Assembly: GCA_044463125.1 (NCBI GenBank)
Contig: JBIQMS010000001.1
Location: forward strand, 186,001-250,000
Source of the DNA: CAYMZZ01 sp044463125
GTDB taxonomy: Bacteria > Bacteroidota > Bacteroidia > Chitinophagales > Chitinophagaceae
DNA length: 64,000 nt
Direction of reading: 5' to 3'
The notes under the pieces were generated by a model. The model ran no database searches. It was given only the letters and a program-made list of their open reading frames with translations, and was not told the origin of the DNA. Shown here piece by piece: positions 15,965-24,082 of this stretch (position 1 is its first letter; the number at the start of each line of letters is the position of its first letter). A program made the translations under genes and the position numbers.

Positions 15965-16465
15965 TCAGGAAATAGATTGATTAAGGGCGATCATCTTTAA
16001 AGCCGTGAGGGCGGCTTCCTCTCCCTTGTGGCCGTGCCTGCCGCCGATACGTTCACGAGCCTGCTCTTCCGTATTCACCGTTAAAATGCCGTATATGCTG
16101 GGCACGGGCAGTTTAATATTTAATTCGGTAATGCCCTGGGTTACCGACTGGCATACATAATCGAAATGCGGGGTATCGCCCCGTATCACACAGCCGAGTG
16201 CAATGAAGGCGCTGGGGTGTGCCTCTGTTCCTGATTTACGCTCCCAGTACTGCCGAATGGCAAAGGGTATCTCCACCGCTCCGGGAACCGTGAGCCTTAT
16301 AACTCTTTTCACACCCTTCTGCTCCAAAACGGCCAGCGCCCCACGCTCCAGTTCATCCACGATGCCCGCATTCCATTCAGTCTTGATCAGAACGATACAG
16401 GCACTCTCGGGATGGAGAATGCCTGTATCTGTTTGCAGTAATTTGCTATTGCTGATGTCGGCCAT
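15965..16465 (-). CDS. ribH: 6,7-dimethyl-8-ribityllumazine synthase
   Basis: RibH condenses 5-amino-6-ribitylaminouracil with 3,4-dihydroxy-2-butanone 4-phosphate, the penultimate step of riboflavin synthesis, and forms pentamers or a 60-mer capsid. The 166-residue protein has the substrate residues in KTEWNAGI, the VPGAVEIPFAIRQ motif, IALGCVIRGDTPHFDYVC with the catalytic histidine, and IYGILTVNTEEQARER. No FMN riboswitch was seen upstream; the gene follows the TPR gene by 2 bp and is probably translated from the same message. Confidence 0.96.
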   Translation of the reverse strand: MADISNSKLLQTDTGILHPESACIVLIKTEWNAGIVDELERGALAVLEQKGVKRVIRLTVPGAVEIPFAIRQYWERKSGTEAHPSAFIALGCVIRGDTPHFDYVCQSVTQGITELNIKLPVPSIYGILTVNTEEQARERIGGRHGHKGEEAALTALKMIALNQSIS

Positions 16466-16467
16466 AG

Positions 16468-17157
16468 TTAATTTACATTCAATACACCCTGTTGTGCCAG
16501 GTAAAGGTCGGCTTCCTGCCCACGAACCGAACGTCCATACTTTTCCTTCAACTCGGTAAATAGCTTCACCGCTGATTCGTTGTCGTTTAAAACACGAGCG
16601 CTCAGGTAAGCTGCACGAAACAATGCTTCGGAGCTGGCATTTTCATCCTCGGGAAATTCAGCCGCCGACTTTTTGTAATAATCCAGCGCTTCTTTGCCAT
16701 TTCCCTGGTCGGCATACACATCACCCAACAGCAGGTAAGCACGCTGTTGGATAGGCCTGGAGTCCGTACTAAATTTCTTCAGGTACTTGATCGCGTTAGC
16801 GTGATCATCGAGCTTCACATAGCAGGCACCGGCATAATAAGCGGCCAGGTTGGCGGCTTCAGTTCCGCTGTAGCGGCTCATGATATTCAGAAAGCCGGGA
16901 TAAGTACCGTCTCCATTCAAGGCCAGGTTTACTGAATCCATGCGATAATACTCTTCCGCTTTGTAGAGATTGCTCATGGCTTTCTCTTCCTTGGGTTTGG
17001 CAAAAAAGTTCTGATAGATATAAAAACCTGCCACAAGAATCAGCAAACCACCACCTACGCCGAGGGTCAGTTTACTGTTGCGCTGCCAGAAGTCCTTTGC
17101 CTTTTCCACCACTACTTCGGGGCTTGCAGGTTCTGTTGTATGTTTCGTGTTAGCCAT
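16468..17157 (-). CDS. Membrane-anchored TPR protein (YfgM/tetratricopeptide type)
   Basis: The 229-residue protein has a short cytoplasmic N-terminus, one membrane helix (about 30-50, LTLGVGGGLLILVAGFYIYQNFF) and a TPR domain (about 60-225; AAYYAGACYVKLDDHANAI, AYLLLGDVYADQGNGKEALD, ALFRAAYLSARVLNDNESAV). This is the layout of YfgM-like proteins that assist periplasmic chaperone networks at the Sec translocon; that role is inference here. It lies between pdhA (44 bp upstream, with a TAAGTT heptad tract in the gap) and ribH (2 bp downstream). Confidence 0.85.
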   Translation of the reverse strand: MANTKHTTEPASPEVVVEKAKDFWQRNSKLTLGVGGGLLILVAGFYIYQNFFAKPKEEKAMSNLYKAEEYYRMDSVNLALNGDGTYPGFLNIMSRYSGTEAANLAAYYAGACYVKLDDHANAIKYLKKFSTDSRPIQQRAYLLLGDVYADQGNGKEALDYYKKSAAEFPEDENASSEALFRAAYLSARVLNDNESAVKLFTELKEKYGRSVRGQEADLYLAQQGVLNVN

Positions 17158-17159
17158 TT

Positions 17160-17193
17160 AAGTTGGAAGTTGTAAGTTTTAAGTTTTAAGTGC
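17160..17193. repeat. TAAGTTn heptad tract
   Basis: Units of GGAAGTT, GTAAGTT, TTAAGTT, TTAAGTG fill most of the gap between the pdhA stop and the TPR gene start on the minus strand. The same family occurs at 9538, 23801 and 60676. Confidence 0.7.
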
Positions 17194-17201
17194 GTTGCTC
17201 T

Positions 17202-18197
17202 TTAGTCGGTAATAAAGGGATAATTCTGGTCCACATAAATATCTTTCAATACTTCGTCGTCATCGGGCCAGGGGCTTTCCTCGGCAAATTTCACGGAAGC
17301 GTTCACTATTTCTTCAACCCGCTGGTCAATTTGAGTCAGGTCTTCCTCGGAGGCCATTTTGCCCTCCACAATGGTATTTCTAACCAGTGTAATGGGATCT
17401 TTGGCCTTATATTCTTCTACTTCATCCTTGGTACGATATTTTTGTGGATCGCTGATTGAGTGGCCTTTATAGCGGTATGTTTTAATTTCAATTAAAGTAG
17501 GACCGCCTCCTTCCCTTGCACGCTTCACCGCACGGGTTACGCTTTCGTGAACCAACTCCGCTTTCATTCCATCCACCACATCCGAAGGCATTTCGTAGGC
17601 ATCTGCCAGCTTGTAAATATCGTGTACGTTGGAGGTACGCTCTACCGAGGTACCCATCGCGTAGTTATTATTTTCGCAGATATAAATCACCGGCAGTTTC
17701 CAGAGCATGGCCAGGTTGAATGACTCATGCAGGATTCCCTGGCGGGCGGCACCGTCTCCAAAAAAGCAAAGGACCACATTGTCGGTACCCCTGTATTTTT
17801 CCGCGAATGCCAGGCCGGTACCGGTGCCAATTTGTGCGCCAACAATACCATGCCCCCCGTAGAAGTTCTCTTTTTTACCGAAGAAGTGCATACTGCCCCC
17901 CTTTCCCTTGGCACAGCCCGTAGCCTTGCCATACAGTTCGGCCATACAGCTATCCACCGATACACCCTTGGCAATGGCCAGGCCGTGGTCGCGATATGCG
18001 GTAATGAAGAGGTCTTCGGGTTTGGTAGCCGTCATGCAACCGGCGGCGATGGCCTCCTGCCCAATGTAGGCGTGGAAAAATCCGCGGATTTTTCCTTCCA
18101 TCTTGTATTTCTCTTCGGCCATTAATTCAAACTGACGTATCAGCTGCATCAGCTCATACCAGTACAGATAGGTTTCTTTTGAAAATTTCGCAGCCAC
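17202..18197 (-). CDS. pdhA: Pyruvate dehydrogenase E1 component, alpha subunit
   Basis: The protein (331 residues) is the thiamine-diphosphate-binding alpha subunit of the pyruvate dehydrogenase complex, which turns pyruvate into acetyl-CoA. Diagnostic sequences are GFFHAYIGQEAIAAGCM, the YRDHG motif, GGHGIVGAQIGTGTGLAFA, the TPP/magnesium motif GDGAARQGILHESFNLA ending in ENNNYAMGTS, and the phosphorylation-loop-like YRYKGHSISDP. The beta subunit gene is not in the window, so E1 is encoded at two loci or the partner lies elsewhere. A consensus -7 box precedes it. Confidence 0.95.
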   Translation of the reverse strand: MAAKFSKETYLYWYELMQLIRQFELMAEEKYKMEGKIRGFFHAYIGQEAIAAGCMTATKPEDLFITAYRDHGLAIAKGVSVDSCMAELYGKATGCAKGKGGSMHFFGKKENFYGGHGIVGAQIGTGTGLAFAEKYRGTDNVVLCFFGDGAARQGILHESFNLAMLWKLPVIYICENNNYAMGTSVERTSNVHDIYKLADAYEMPSDVVDGMKAELVHESVTRAVKRAREGGGPTLIEIKTYRYKGHSISDPQKYRTKDEVEEYKAKDPITLVRNTIVEGKMASEEDLTQIDQRVEEIVNASVKFAEESPWPDDDEVLKDIYVDQNYPFITD

Positions 18198-18216
18198 AGG
18201 CTAAAAATTTGAGTTG

Positions 18217-18224
18217 CAAAAATA
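18217..18224 (-). promoter_or_regulatory. Consensus -7 box of pdhA
   Basis: On the minus strand this reads TATTTTTG, matching TAnnTTTG, 19 bp before the pdhA ATG. The operon pdhA-TPR-ribH-CCG protein would start near 18210. Confidence 0.6.
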
Positions 18225-18304
18225 AGGGAATTATGATGAAAACCTGCATGCCGCCAAAGGCCCGAAAAATTCAGAAAATGAATGGGATGGAATAACTTGC
18301 GGAC

Positions 18305-19396
18305 ATGCTTTCGCTACTGGAAATCACCCTTTTTCAATTTAAGAACTATGCTAACAGGAGCTTCCGCTTCGATAGCCGCATAACCGGCATTTGCGGAGCC
18401 AACGGCGCGGGTAAAACCAATTTGCTGGATGCTATTCATTATCTGTGCTTCACCCGCAGCTATTTTACCCGCAGCGACCAGGCCAATGTGCAAAGAGGAT
18501 GCACAGGCTTTCGCATTGAGGGACAGTTCGCCCTTCAGGGCCAGCCGGAAAAAACCGTCTGCATTTTACGTGAAACGGGTAAAAAGGAGTTTCGGGTAAA
18601 TGATCAGGCTTATGAAAAGTTCGCTGATCATATCGGACGTTACCCTTGTGTAATCATCGCGCCCGACGATGCGGTGCTCATAACGGGTGCCAGTGAGGAA
18701 CGCCGCCGATTTATGGATGCCCTTCTCTGCCAGGCCGATACGGCTTATTTGCAGCAACTGATCCAATATCAAAAAATACTTCAACAACGCAATGCACTCC
18801 TGAAATCGATGCTCGAAAACCGCCAGGCTGAAAATCCTCTGCTCGATGTACTTGATCAGCAACTTGTAGTTCCCGGTCAGCAGATTTTCGAGAAAAGAAA
18901 GCAATTCATGGTGAGTTTCCTCCCTGCTGTCCGGCATATGTACCAGGAAATAGCGAGGCAAACGGAAGATATTCGCCTCGTTTATGATAGCCAGTTGCTG
19001 GAAGCGGATATGTCGGAATTACTTAAGCTGAACCGTGGCCGCGACCTGGCATCAGGACGAAGCACCGCGGGGATTCATCGCGATGATATCGAAATACGCT
19101 TTCACGAACAGCCATTCAGGCTGGTAGCTTCGCAGGGACAAAGAAAAAGCCTGCTCTTTGCACTAAAGCTTACCGAAATGGATTACCTGGCCGAAGCCAG
19201 GGGCTTCCCTCCCCTGCTGCTGCTCGATGATGTGTTTGAAAAATTGGATGAAAACCGGATCAGCAACCTGCTCGAAAAAGTATGCCTGCAGAACAAGGGG
19301 CAGGTCTTTATCACCGATACCAATGCTGAGAGATTGTCGACTCAATTGAAAAATTTGAATATGAAGGAAGGGGAATGGAAATGTTTGGTTGTTTAA
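18305..19396 (+). CDS. recF: DNA replication and repair protein RecF
   Basis: RecF loads RecA at gapped DNA together with RecO and RecR. The 363-residue ABC-like ATPase has Walker A GANGAGKTNL (31-38), the N-terminal LEITLFQFKNYANRSF, the IIAPDDAVLITGASEERRRF region, the signature ASQGQRKSLLFALKL and Walker B LLLLDDVFEKLDENR, then FITDTNAERL. The length is normal. It is divergent from pdhA and 190 bp upstream of the DUF721 gene, a common neighbour. Upstream, TAACTTGC (18293-18300) is only a loose -7 match. The last two codons and stop run into the GTTGAATC repeat. Confidence 0.95.
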   Translation: MLSLLEITLFQFKNYANRSFRFDSRITGICGANGAGKTNLLDAIHYLCFTRSYFTRSDQANVQRGCTGFRIEGQFALQGQPEKTVCILRETGKKEFRVNDQAYEKFADHIGRYPCVIIAPDDAVLITGASEERRRFMDALLCQADTAYLQQLIQYQKILQQRNALLKSMLENRQAENPLLDVLDQQLVVPGQQIFEKRKQFMVSFLPAVRHMYQEIARQTEDIRLVYDSQLLEADMSELLKLNRGRDLASGRSTAGIHRDDIEIRFHEQPFRLVASQGQRKSLLFALKLTEMDYLAEARGFPPLLLLDDVFEKLDENRISNLLEKVCLQNKGQVFITDTNAERLSTQLKNLNMKEGEWKCLVV

Positions 19397-19573
19397 TCGT
19401 TGAATCGTTGAATCGTTCAAAGTACACGCATATTATTTAGACTCAATAGTTTGAAAGCTGAAATCACCATTGAAGTTCAGTATTATGGATCTGGACTACA
19501 AACTTTATGGAACTTTAGCATTTGAACTCTTAACGTTAAACACTTTAACGATTCAACGATTCAACAATTCAAC
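19388..19573. repeat. ATCGTTGA / ACGATTCA 8-bp repeat inverted pair
   Basis: ATCGTTGA units (19388-19420) and ACGATTCA units (19543-19573) are reverse complements flanking about 120 bp of unique sequence between recF and the DUF721 gene. The left tract contains the recF stop codon (19394-19396). The right tract abuts the -7 box of the next gene. Confidence 0.85.
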
Positions 19574-19581
19574 TACCTTTG
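19574..19581 (+). promoter_or_regulatory. Consensus -7 box directly before the DUF721 gene
   Basis: TACCTTTG matches TAnnTTTG exactly and ends only 4 bp before the ATG at 19586. If used, the transcript would begin at or just after this ATG, giving a leaderless message, or translation would begin at the next in-frame ATG (19601). Confidence 0.55.
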
Positions 19582-19585
19582 CCTC

Positions 19586-19867
19586 ATGGGTGAATTTTCC
19601 ATGCGCGATGCCATTCAGCAGTTTCTCAATCAAAGCCGGTTGAAAGGCGATATTGAGGCCATGCAGATTGAGGAAGTCTGGGAAAAAGTAATGGGCAAAA
19701 CGGTAGCGCGCTATACAGAAAAGCTCCAGCTCTACGGAGGTAAACTCATCATCAGCACCCAGGTAGCACCACTCCGGCACGAGCTACTCTATCAAAAAGA
19801 TAAAATTGCACAAAGAGTGAATGAGGCGATGGGAAGGAATTTGGTGAAGGAAGTGGAAGTGAGGTGA
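19586..19867 (+). CDS. DUF721 (DciA-like) protein
   Basis: The 93-residue protein belongs to DUF721, the family of the replicative helicase loader/regulator DciA. Characteristic stretches are MRDAIQQFLNQSRLKGDIEA, QIEEVWEKVMGKTVARYTEK and QVAPLRHELLYQKDKIAQRVNE. It covers little more than the core domain, as is usual in Bacteroidota. Its place just after recF fits a role in replication or repair. MGEFSMRD is chosen as the N-terminus because MGE-type starts are common in relatives, but the promoter position also allows the ATG at 19601. The stop codon lies within the GTGAGG repeat. Confidence 0.85.
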   Translation: MGEFSMRDAIQQFLNQSRLKGDIEAMQIEEVWEKVMGKTVARYTEKLQLYGGKLIISTQVAPLRHELLYQKDKIAQRVNEAMGRNLVKEVEVR

Positions 19868-20140
19868 GGAATCGTGAGGCGTGAGGCGTGAGGCGTGAGA
19901 CGTGAGGCGTGAATCGTGAGTTGGAGAAGAGTAATAGTTGTTTCAGAAACTTTTCATTGCGTATTAATCTAATGCATTGCTGCGGGAAATCTTATCTGGA
20001 TTTTCAAGAGGTATAAAGCCCTCACGTCTCACGATTCACGTCTCACGCCTCACGATTCACGTCTCACGCCTCACGCCTCACGATTCACGATTCACGATTC
20101 ACGCCTCACGTCTCACCTCTCACGTCTCACGCTTCTCGCT
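19862..20140. repeat. TCACGnn heptad repeat inverted pair between convergent genes
   Basis: A GTGAGGC/GTGAATC tract (19862-19921) and its reverse complement TCACGCC/TCACGAT tract (20021-20140) flank about 100 bp of unique sequence. Over about 25 bp the variable bases also match between arms. The stop codons of both convergent genes (DUF721 at 19865-19867 and the permease at 20127-20129) lie inside the arms. Confidence 0.9.
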
Positions 20141-21182
20141 TCCGCACTCTCGGATCCACCCAGCCATACAAAATATCCGCCAGCATATTGACCATTACAA
20201 AAAAACAGGCGGCCAGTAAAACGGCTCCCATGACGATGGGATAATCATTTTTCTCCAGTGCATCCACTGTAATCTTACCAATACCCTGCAGTCCAAAAAT
20301 GTATTCAACAAAGAATGCTCCCGCCAACAACTCCGCAAACCATCCCGTAACGGCTGTGATAACGGGGTTGAGTGCATTACGCAAAGCATGCCGCCAGATT
20401 ACTCTGGCTCGCGATGCGCCTTTGGCGTAAGCGGTGCGGATGAAATCCTGGTTAAGTACATCGAGCATCGCGCTTCGTGTAAGTTGTGTGATGATGGCCA
20501 GGGGCCGAATGCCGAGTGTGATGGCCGGAAGTATCAGGTTTTGCAGTGTAAGTCGCTTCTCTCCTGTGGCCGCATCCACACTATACCAGCTTCCTGATAT
20601 ATTCAGCCCCGTGAAATCGCTCCACAGAAATCCAAAAAGATAGGCAATTACGATACCCATAAAAAAGCTGGGCGCTGATATGCCAATGATGCTGGTAAAG
20701 ATGGCAGATTGATCGAGCCAGCTATCCTTTTTTACCGCGGCCACCACGCCCAGGGGAATACCCAAAGCTATCGCGATCAGCATAGCTGCAAATGCCAACA
20801 TGATGGTGCCGGGTAATGCATCCATCAATACGGCACCCACTTCGCGCCGGGTTTGGTAGGATCGCCTCAGATAGGGCCATTTCAGACCCAGTTTTTTTTC
20901 ACCACCCAGGAACCATCCCCTGAGCTGCTTGTCTTTAATTTCCTGTCTGCTATGAATGGCAATCGGCGAAATATCGTTGAGATAGAGCAAAAACTGCTTC
21001 CACCGCGGCTGATCGAGATAAAGTTCTTTTCGGATATTCTCTTCCGTTTTCGCATCACCCGATTGTCCCATCACCATCCGCGCGGGATCCCCCAGGCCCT
21101 GAAACAGCCAGAATACCAGCACTACCACTCCCAGTAGCACCAGTACAGCATATCCCAGTTTGCGGGCGATGAATCGGAGCAT
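20127..21182 (-). CDS. ABC transporter permease, OppB/DppB type
   Basis: The 351-residue inner-membrane protein is a BPD-type permease of the peptide/nickel importer family. It has an N-terminal helix (LGYAVLVLLGVVVLVFWLFQ), the OppB-type region DPARMVMG, several membrane segments (IMLAFAAMLIAIALGIPLGVVAAV, LLAGAFFVEYIFGLQGIGK) and the EAA-loop-like stretch RTAYAKGASRARVIWRHALRNAL that contacts the ATPase. An upstream ATG at 21224 overlaps the previous gene; the ATG at 21182, 8 bp after that stop, gives a standard N-terminus (MLRFIARKLG). No OppC, ATPase or binding protein is adjacent. Confidence 0.9.
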   Translation of the reverse strand: MLRFIARKLGYAVLVLLGVVVLVFWLFQGLGDPARMVMGQSGDAKTEENIRKELYLDQPRWKQFLLYLNDISPIAIHSRQEIKDKQLRGWFLGGEKKLGLKWPYLRRSYQTRREVGAVLMDALPGTIMLAFAAMLIAIALGIPLGVVAAVKKDSWLDQSAIFTSIIGISAPSFFMGIVIAYLFGFLWSDFTGLNISGSWYSVDAATGEKRLTLQNLILPAITLGIRPLAIITQLTRSAMLDVLNQDFIRTAYAKGASRARVIWRHALRNALNPVITAVTGWFAELLAGAFFVEYIFGLQGIGKITVDALEKNDYPIVMGAVLLAACFFVMVNMLADILYGWVDPRVRKREA

Positions 21183-21189
21183 GTCTTTA

Positions 21190-22305
21190 TTATTTTTCCC
21201 GAAGCGTGTTAATGATCCGGTCAAATCTGCGATATCCCTGCTTGTCGTGGATCACACCCTTCTCAAGCAGATAAAGGCAGGGATTCGTTCTCGCCGCCGT
21301 ATGCATGGCTACCACATCGAGGGTGAAAATTTCTGGTACACTAATTTGCTTTTCCTGCAGCGCCTTTCGCAAAGGTTCCGGGAAACGGGAAACCACATAA
21401 AGGGGAACCTGCTGTTCACCGGCTACTGTTATCAGGTTCTTCAACTCATCTTCCCAGTTGCTCAACGGGTTCTCGGCGATATCTTCTACAAAAAGCAATA
21501 AGGTACGAGGCTGTGAAAGCACTTCCTGCGTTCGATCCGCATTTGTCGCATCCGACAACCTGAACCCCTTGATCGCCGGATCAGCATTGCCCTTGCGCAC
21601 CAGCCTGTCTTCACGACTTATATAGGTGTAGCTGGCCAGATCGGTTGGTAATTCGCTGGGAGCAAATTCAAACTGCTTCCCATCCTTTTCATATACAAAG
21701 CGGATGGCGAAACTATCGGGCACCGCATTGGGAGGTGGCAGCATTTTTTCGGGAATGGAATGACCTTTCTTGAAAGGCAGGCAATCCACTGGAGGCAGAT
21801 AGGTGAGCGCATACCACTGCAGACCAAAACTGAAAATTGTAACCAGCAGCATAATGATAAAACGAAGCCGGCTGCTCCATAGTGGTTGAATGTGCTTACG
21901 CTTCCAAAACAGAAAACCAATGAGCAGGGTAAGCGCTACGTCTTTCAGGAAAGACGCTTTGGAACTAATCGGCAGGCAATCACCAAAGCATCCACAGTTG
22001 GCCGGTTTGCCCGTAATAAAAGTGTAACCGGTAAGAAAAGTGAAGAAAAGAATCAGCAACAAAAGCAGCACGATGAAAAGCCGGACCCGCCAACCTATCA
22101 GCAGCGCAAAGCCGGCGATAATTTCAAAGGCGTTCATGAGTACAGAACTCAATAGGGTATAATCGTTGAAGCTATGCAGTCCCCATATCTCAAAAAACTC
22201 CTGCATCTTATAGCTGAGCCCGAGGGGGTCATTGGCTTTTACCAGACCAGAAAAAATGAAGAGTATCCCTACCAGGATGCGCGATAGCCAGATCAAACCT
22301 TTCAT
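21190..22305 (-). CDS. BT_3928-type MauE/DoxX membrane protein
   Basis: The 371-residue protein has an N-terminal DoxX/MauE-like four-helix membrane domain (about 1-150; ILVGILFIFSGLVKANDPLG, AFEIIAGFALLIGW, PANCGCFGDCLPIS) and a soluble C-terminal part with a thioredoxin-like look (about 260-365; RTLLLFVEDIAENP, PLYVVSRFPEPLRKA). MauE-like domains work with disulfide exchange partners. In other Bacteroidota this gene sits beside a DUF1599 gene and near folP, as here. Its precise role is unknown. It lies between the DUF1599 gene (23 bp) and the permease gene (7 bp). Confidence 0.87.
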   Translation of the reverse strand: MKGLIWLSRILVGILFIFSGLVKANDPLGLSYKMQEFFEIWGLHSFNDYTLLSSVLMNAFEIIAGFALLIGWRVRLFIVLLLLLILFFTFLTGYTFITGKPANCGCFGDCLPISSKASFLKDVALTLLIGFLFWKRKHIQPLWSSRLRFIIMLLVTIFSFGLQWYALTYLPPVDCLPFKKGHSIPEKMLPPPNAVPDSFAIRFVYEKDGKQFEFAPSELPTDLASYTYISREDRLVRKGNADPAIKGFRLSDATNADRTQEVLSQPRTLLLFVEDIAENPLSNWEDELKNLITVAGEQQVPLYVVSRFPEPLRKALQEKQISVPEIFTLDVVAMHTAARTNPCLYLLEKGVIHDKQGYRRFDRIINTLREK

Positions 22306-22328
22306 GCCGTTAATTTTCGGTGCATAGC

Positions 22329-22886
22329 TTAGGCCGCTCCTGCGGCATGTTTCTCCTTCATCAGTATCAGAGCGAATACGGCATAGTTAACAATATCATG
22401 ATAATTGGCATCAATGCCTTCGCTGATCAGTGTTTTTCCGTCGTTGGCCAGTATCTGCCGGATCCTTTGAAGCTTCATGAGGATGAGATCAGTAAAGCTT
22501 TCCTGGCTCATGCTGCGCCATGCCTCGCCATAATCGTGATTCTTATCCTGCATCAGCGATTTACTTTCCGCCACATGCCGGTCGTAAAGCTCCGCCACAG
22601 CGTCAGGGTCCAGTTCCTCCCGGCGATCGTCCTTCAATTCCAGTTGAATCAGGCCTATGATCGCGTAATTGACTATACCCTTGAATTCGGCGCCAATATC
22701 ATCGGCCACCCTTTGCTGCCCTTTTTCCTGTATGGTGCGGATGCGTTGTGCCTTGATGAATATCTGGTCAACAATAGAAATGGTACGCAGTACACGCCAA
22801 CTGGTGCCATAATCCCTGGCCTTTTTCAGGAAAATATCACGGCAACCGGTAATGGCCTGATCGTATTGCAAATTCGTTGTATTCAT
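22329..22886 (-). CDS. DUF1599 domain-containing protein
   Basis: The 185-residue cytoplasmic protein consists of two copies of a similar unit of about 75 residues. Both carry a K-(A/N)-(R/H)-DYG motif (KKARDYGTSW, QDKNHDYGEAW), a (K)xQRIR motif (IKAQRIRTI, MKLQRIRQI) and a (F/Y)xxIVNYA motif (EFKGIVNYAIIGLIQL, NYHDIVNYAVFALIL). This is the DUF1599 pattern, which resembles all-alpha NTP pyrophosphatase-type folds, but no activity is established. It is the first gene of the DUF1599-MauE-permease run and is divergent from folP, sharing a compact promoter region. Confidence 0.9.
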   Translation of the reverse strand: MNTTNLQYDQAITGCRDIFLKKARDYGTSWRVLRTISIVDQIFIKAQRIRTIQEKGQQRVADDIGAEFKGIVNYAIIGLIQLELKDDRREELDPDAVAELYDRHVAESKSLMQDKNHDYGEAWRSMSQESFTDLILMKLQRIRQILANDGKTLISEGIDANYHDIVNYAVFALILMKEKHAAGAA

Positions 22887-22917
22887 GGTTGGTCGGAATC
22901 TAAGCTCGCTGTTCTTG

Positions 22918-22937
22918 TATCTTTGGCTTCAAAAATA
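22918..22937. promoter_or_regulatory. Overlapping divergent -7 boxes of folP and the DUF1599 gene
   Basis: TATCTTTG on the plus strand (22918-22925) points to folP and TATTTTTG on the minus strand (22930-22937) points to the DUF1599 gene. Both match TAnnTTTG exactly and are only 4 bp apart, so the two promoters probably compete for polymerase. Confidence 0.6.
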
Positions 22938-22952
22938 ACGAAACGAGTCAGA

Positions 22953-23786
22953 ATGTTTACGCTTAATTGTGGTGGTCGCCTCCTGAGTCTTGATCAACCC
23001 GTGGTAATGGGCATCATCAACTGCACGCCCGATTCTTTCTATGCTGAAAGCCGGCAGCAGCAGGTAGATGATTGCCTGCACCTGGCGGAGCAAATGCTGG
23101 AAGAAGGCGCCGGCATTCTAGATATGGGCGGCCAGAGCACCCGCCCGGGCAGCGATATGCTGAGTCCCGATGAGGAGATGCTGCGCGTAATACCCTGTAT
23201 ACAGGCGGTGAAAACCCGCTTCCCCGAAGCCATCATTTCTGTCGACACCTTTTATGCCCGGGTGGCCACCGAAGCAGTAGCCGCAGGAGCCGCTATTGTC
23301 AACGACATCAGTGCCGGAAAAATTGATTCAACGATGCTGCCTGCCGTTGGCCGCATGGGTACACCCTATATCGCCATGCATATGCAGGGTCGTCCCAAAG
23401 ACATGCAGCATCAACCCCATTATGAAAATGTAACGCAGGAAATCATAGACTTTTTTATTGAGCTATCGGGCAGCCTGCAGGCGAATGGCATAGCTGAGTG
23501 GATTTTGGATCCGGGATTTGGGTTTGGGAAAACGGCAGCACATAATTTCCAACTCATCCACGACCTGGATCTTTTTCACCTGCTCAACCGACCCCTGTTA
23601 ATGGGCATTTCCCGCAAATCCACCATCTACAAAACACTGGGGGTTACGGCCGATGAAGCGCTAAATGGCAGCACGGTATTGCATACCATAGGATTAATGA
23701 AAGGGGTGCATCTGCTGCGCGTGCATGATGTGAAAGAGGCGAGGGAAGCGGTGGAGTTGGTTGGGAACGTATTACGTTATACGTAG
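22953..23786 (+). CDS. folP: Dihydropteroate synthase
   Basis: FolP joins p-aminobenzoate to dihydropterin pyrophosphate in folate synthesis and is the sulfonamide target. The 277-residue TIM barrel has MGIINCTPDSFY, the pterin-site GAGILDMGGQSTRPGS, SVDTFYARVATEAVAAGAAIVNDIS, MHMQGRPKDMQ, LDPGFGFGKT, GISRKS and the closing LRVHDVKEAREAV. The frame stays open far upstream on the antisense of the DUF1599 gene; the ATG at 22953, 27 bp after the -7 box, is the true start. The last seven codons (NVLRYT and stop) are written by the ACGT repeat. Confidence 0.96.
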   Translation: MFTLNCGGRLLSLDQPVVMGIINCTPDSFYAESRQQQVDDCLHLAEQMLEEGAGILDMGGQSTRPGSDMLSPDEEMLRVIPCIQAVKTRFPEAIISVDTFYARVATEAVAAGAAIVNDISAGKIDSTMLPAVGRMGTPYIAMHMQGRPKDMQHQPHYENVTQEIIDFFIELSGSLQANGIAEWILDPGFGFGKTAAHNFQLIHDLDLFHLLNRPLLMGISRKSTIYKTLGVTADEALNGSTVLHTIGLMKGVHLLRVHDVKEAREAVELVGNVLRYT

Positions 23787-23932
23787 TACGTTTTACGTTT
23801 AGTTGTAAGTTTTAAGTTATAAGTTTTAAGTAGATAAGTTGTTAGCTTCCTACTTTAAACTTTAAACCTTAAACATTAAACCCTAAACCATCGAACAGTT
23901 CAACGATTAAACGATTCAACGATTCAACACCA
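23766..23932. repeat. Four stacked repeat families downstream of folP
   Basis: In order: ACGTnnn tract (23767-23799), TAAGTTn tract (23801-23835), TTAAACC/CTTTAAA tract (23850-23890) and ACGATTCA tract (23891-23930). The first tract contains the last codons and stop of folP. This locus shows that families that occur alone elsewhere are found joined end to end. The gap 23787-24082 otherwise shows no gene. Confidence 0.88.
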
Positions 23933-24082
23933 AAATGGATTTTGGACTAAAAACGGGGCCAGTGAGCGCTTTTTTCAAATCAGGTAGGGAACCGGCCCAG
24001 GCTGTAATGGCCGGACCGGTGTAAAGGTGCAACATTATTTTTGAATTCAGCTCAAAAAATGCTTGAACCGGATCAATAAATT

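Noticed and set aside
22320..22952. N-terminal extension of folP
   Set aside because: It is antisense to the DUF1599 gene, contains no dihydropteroate synthase sequence and lies upstream of the folP promoter box.
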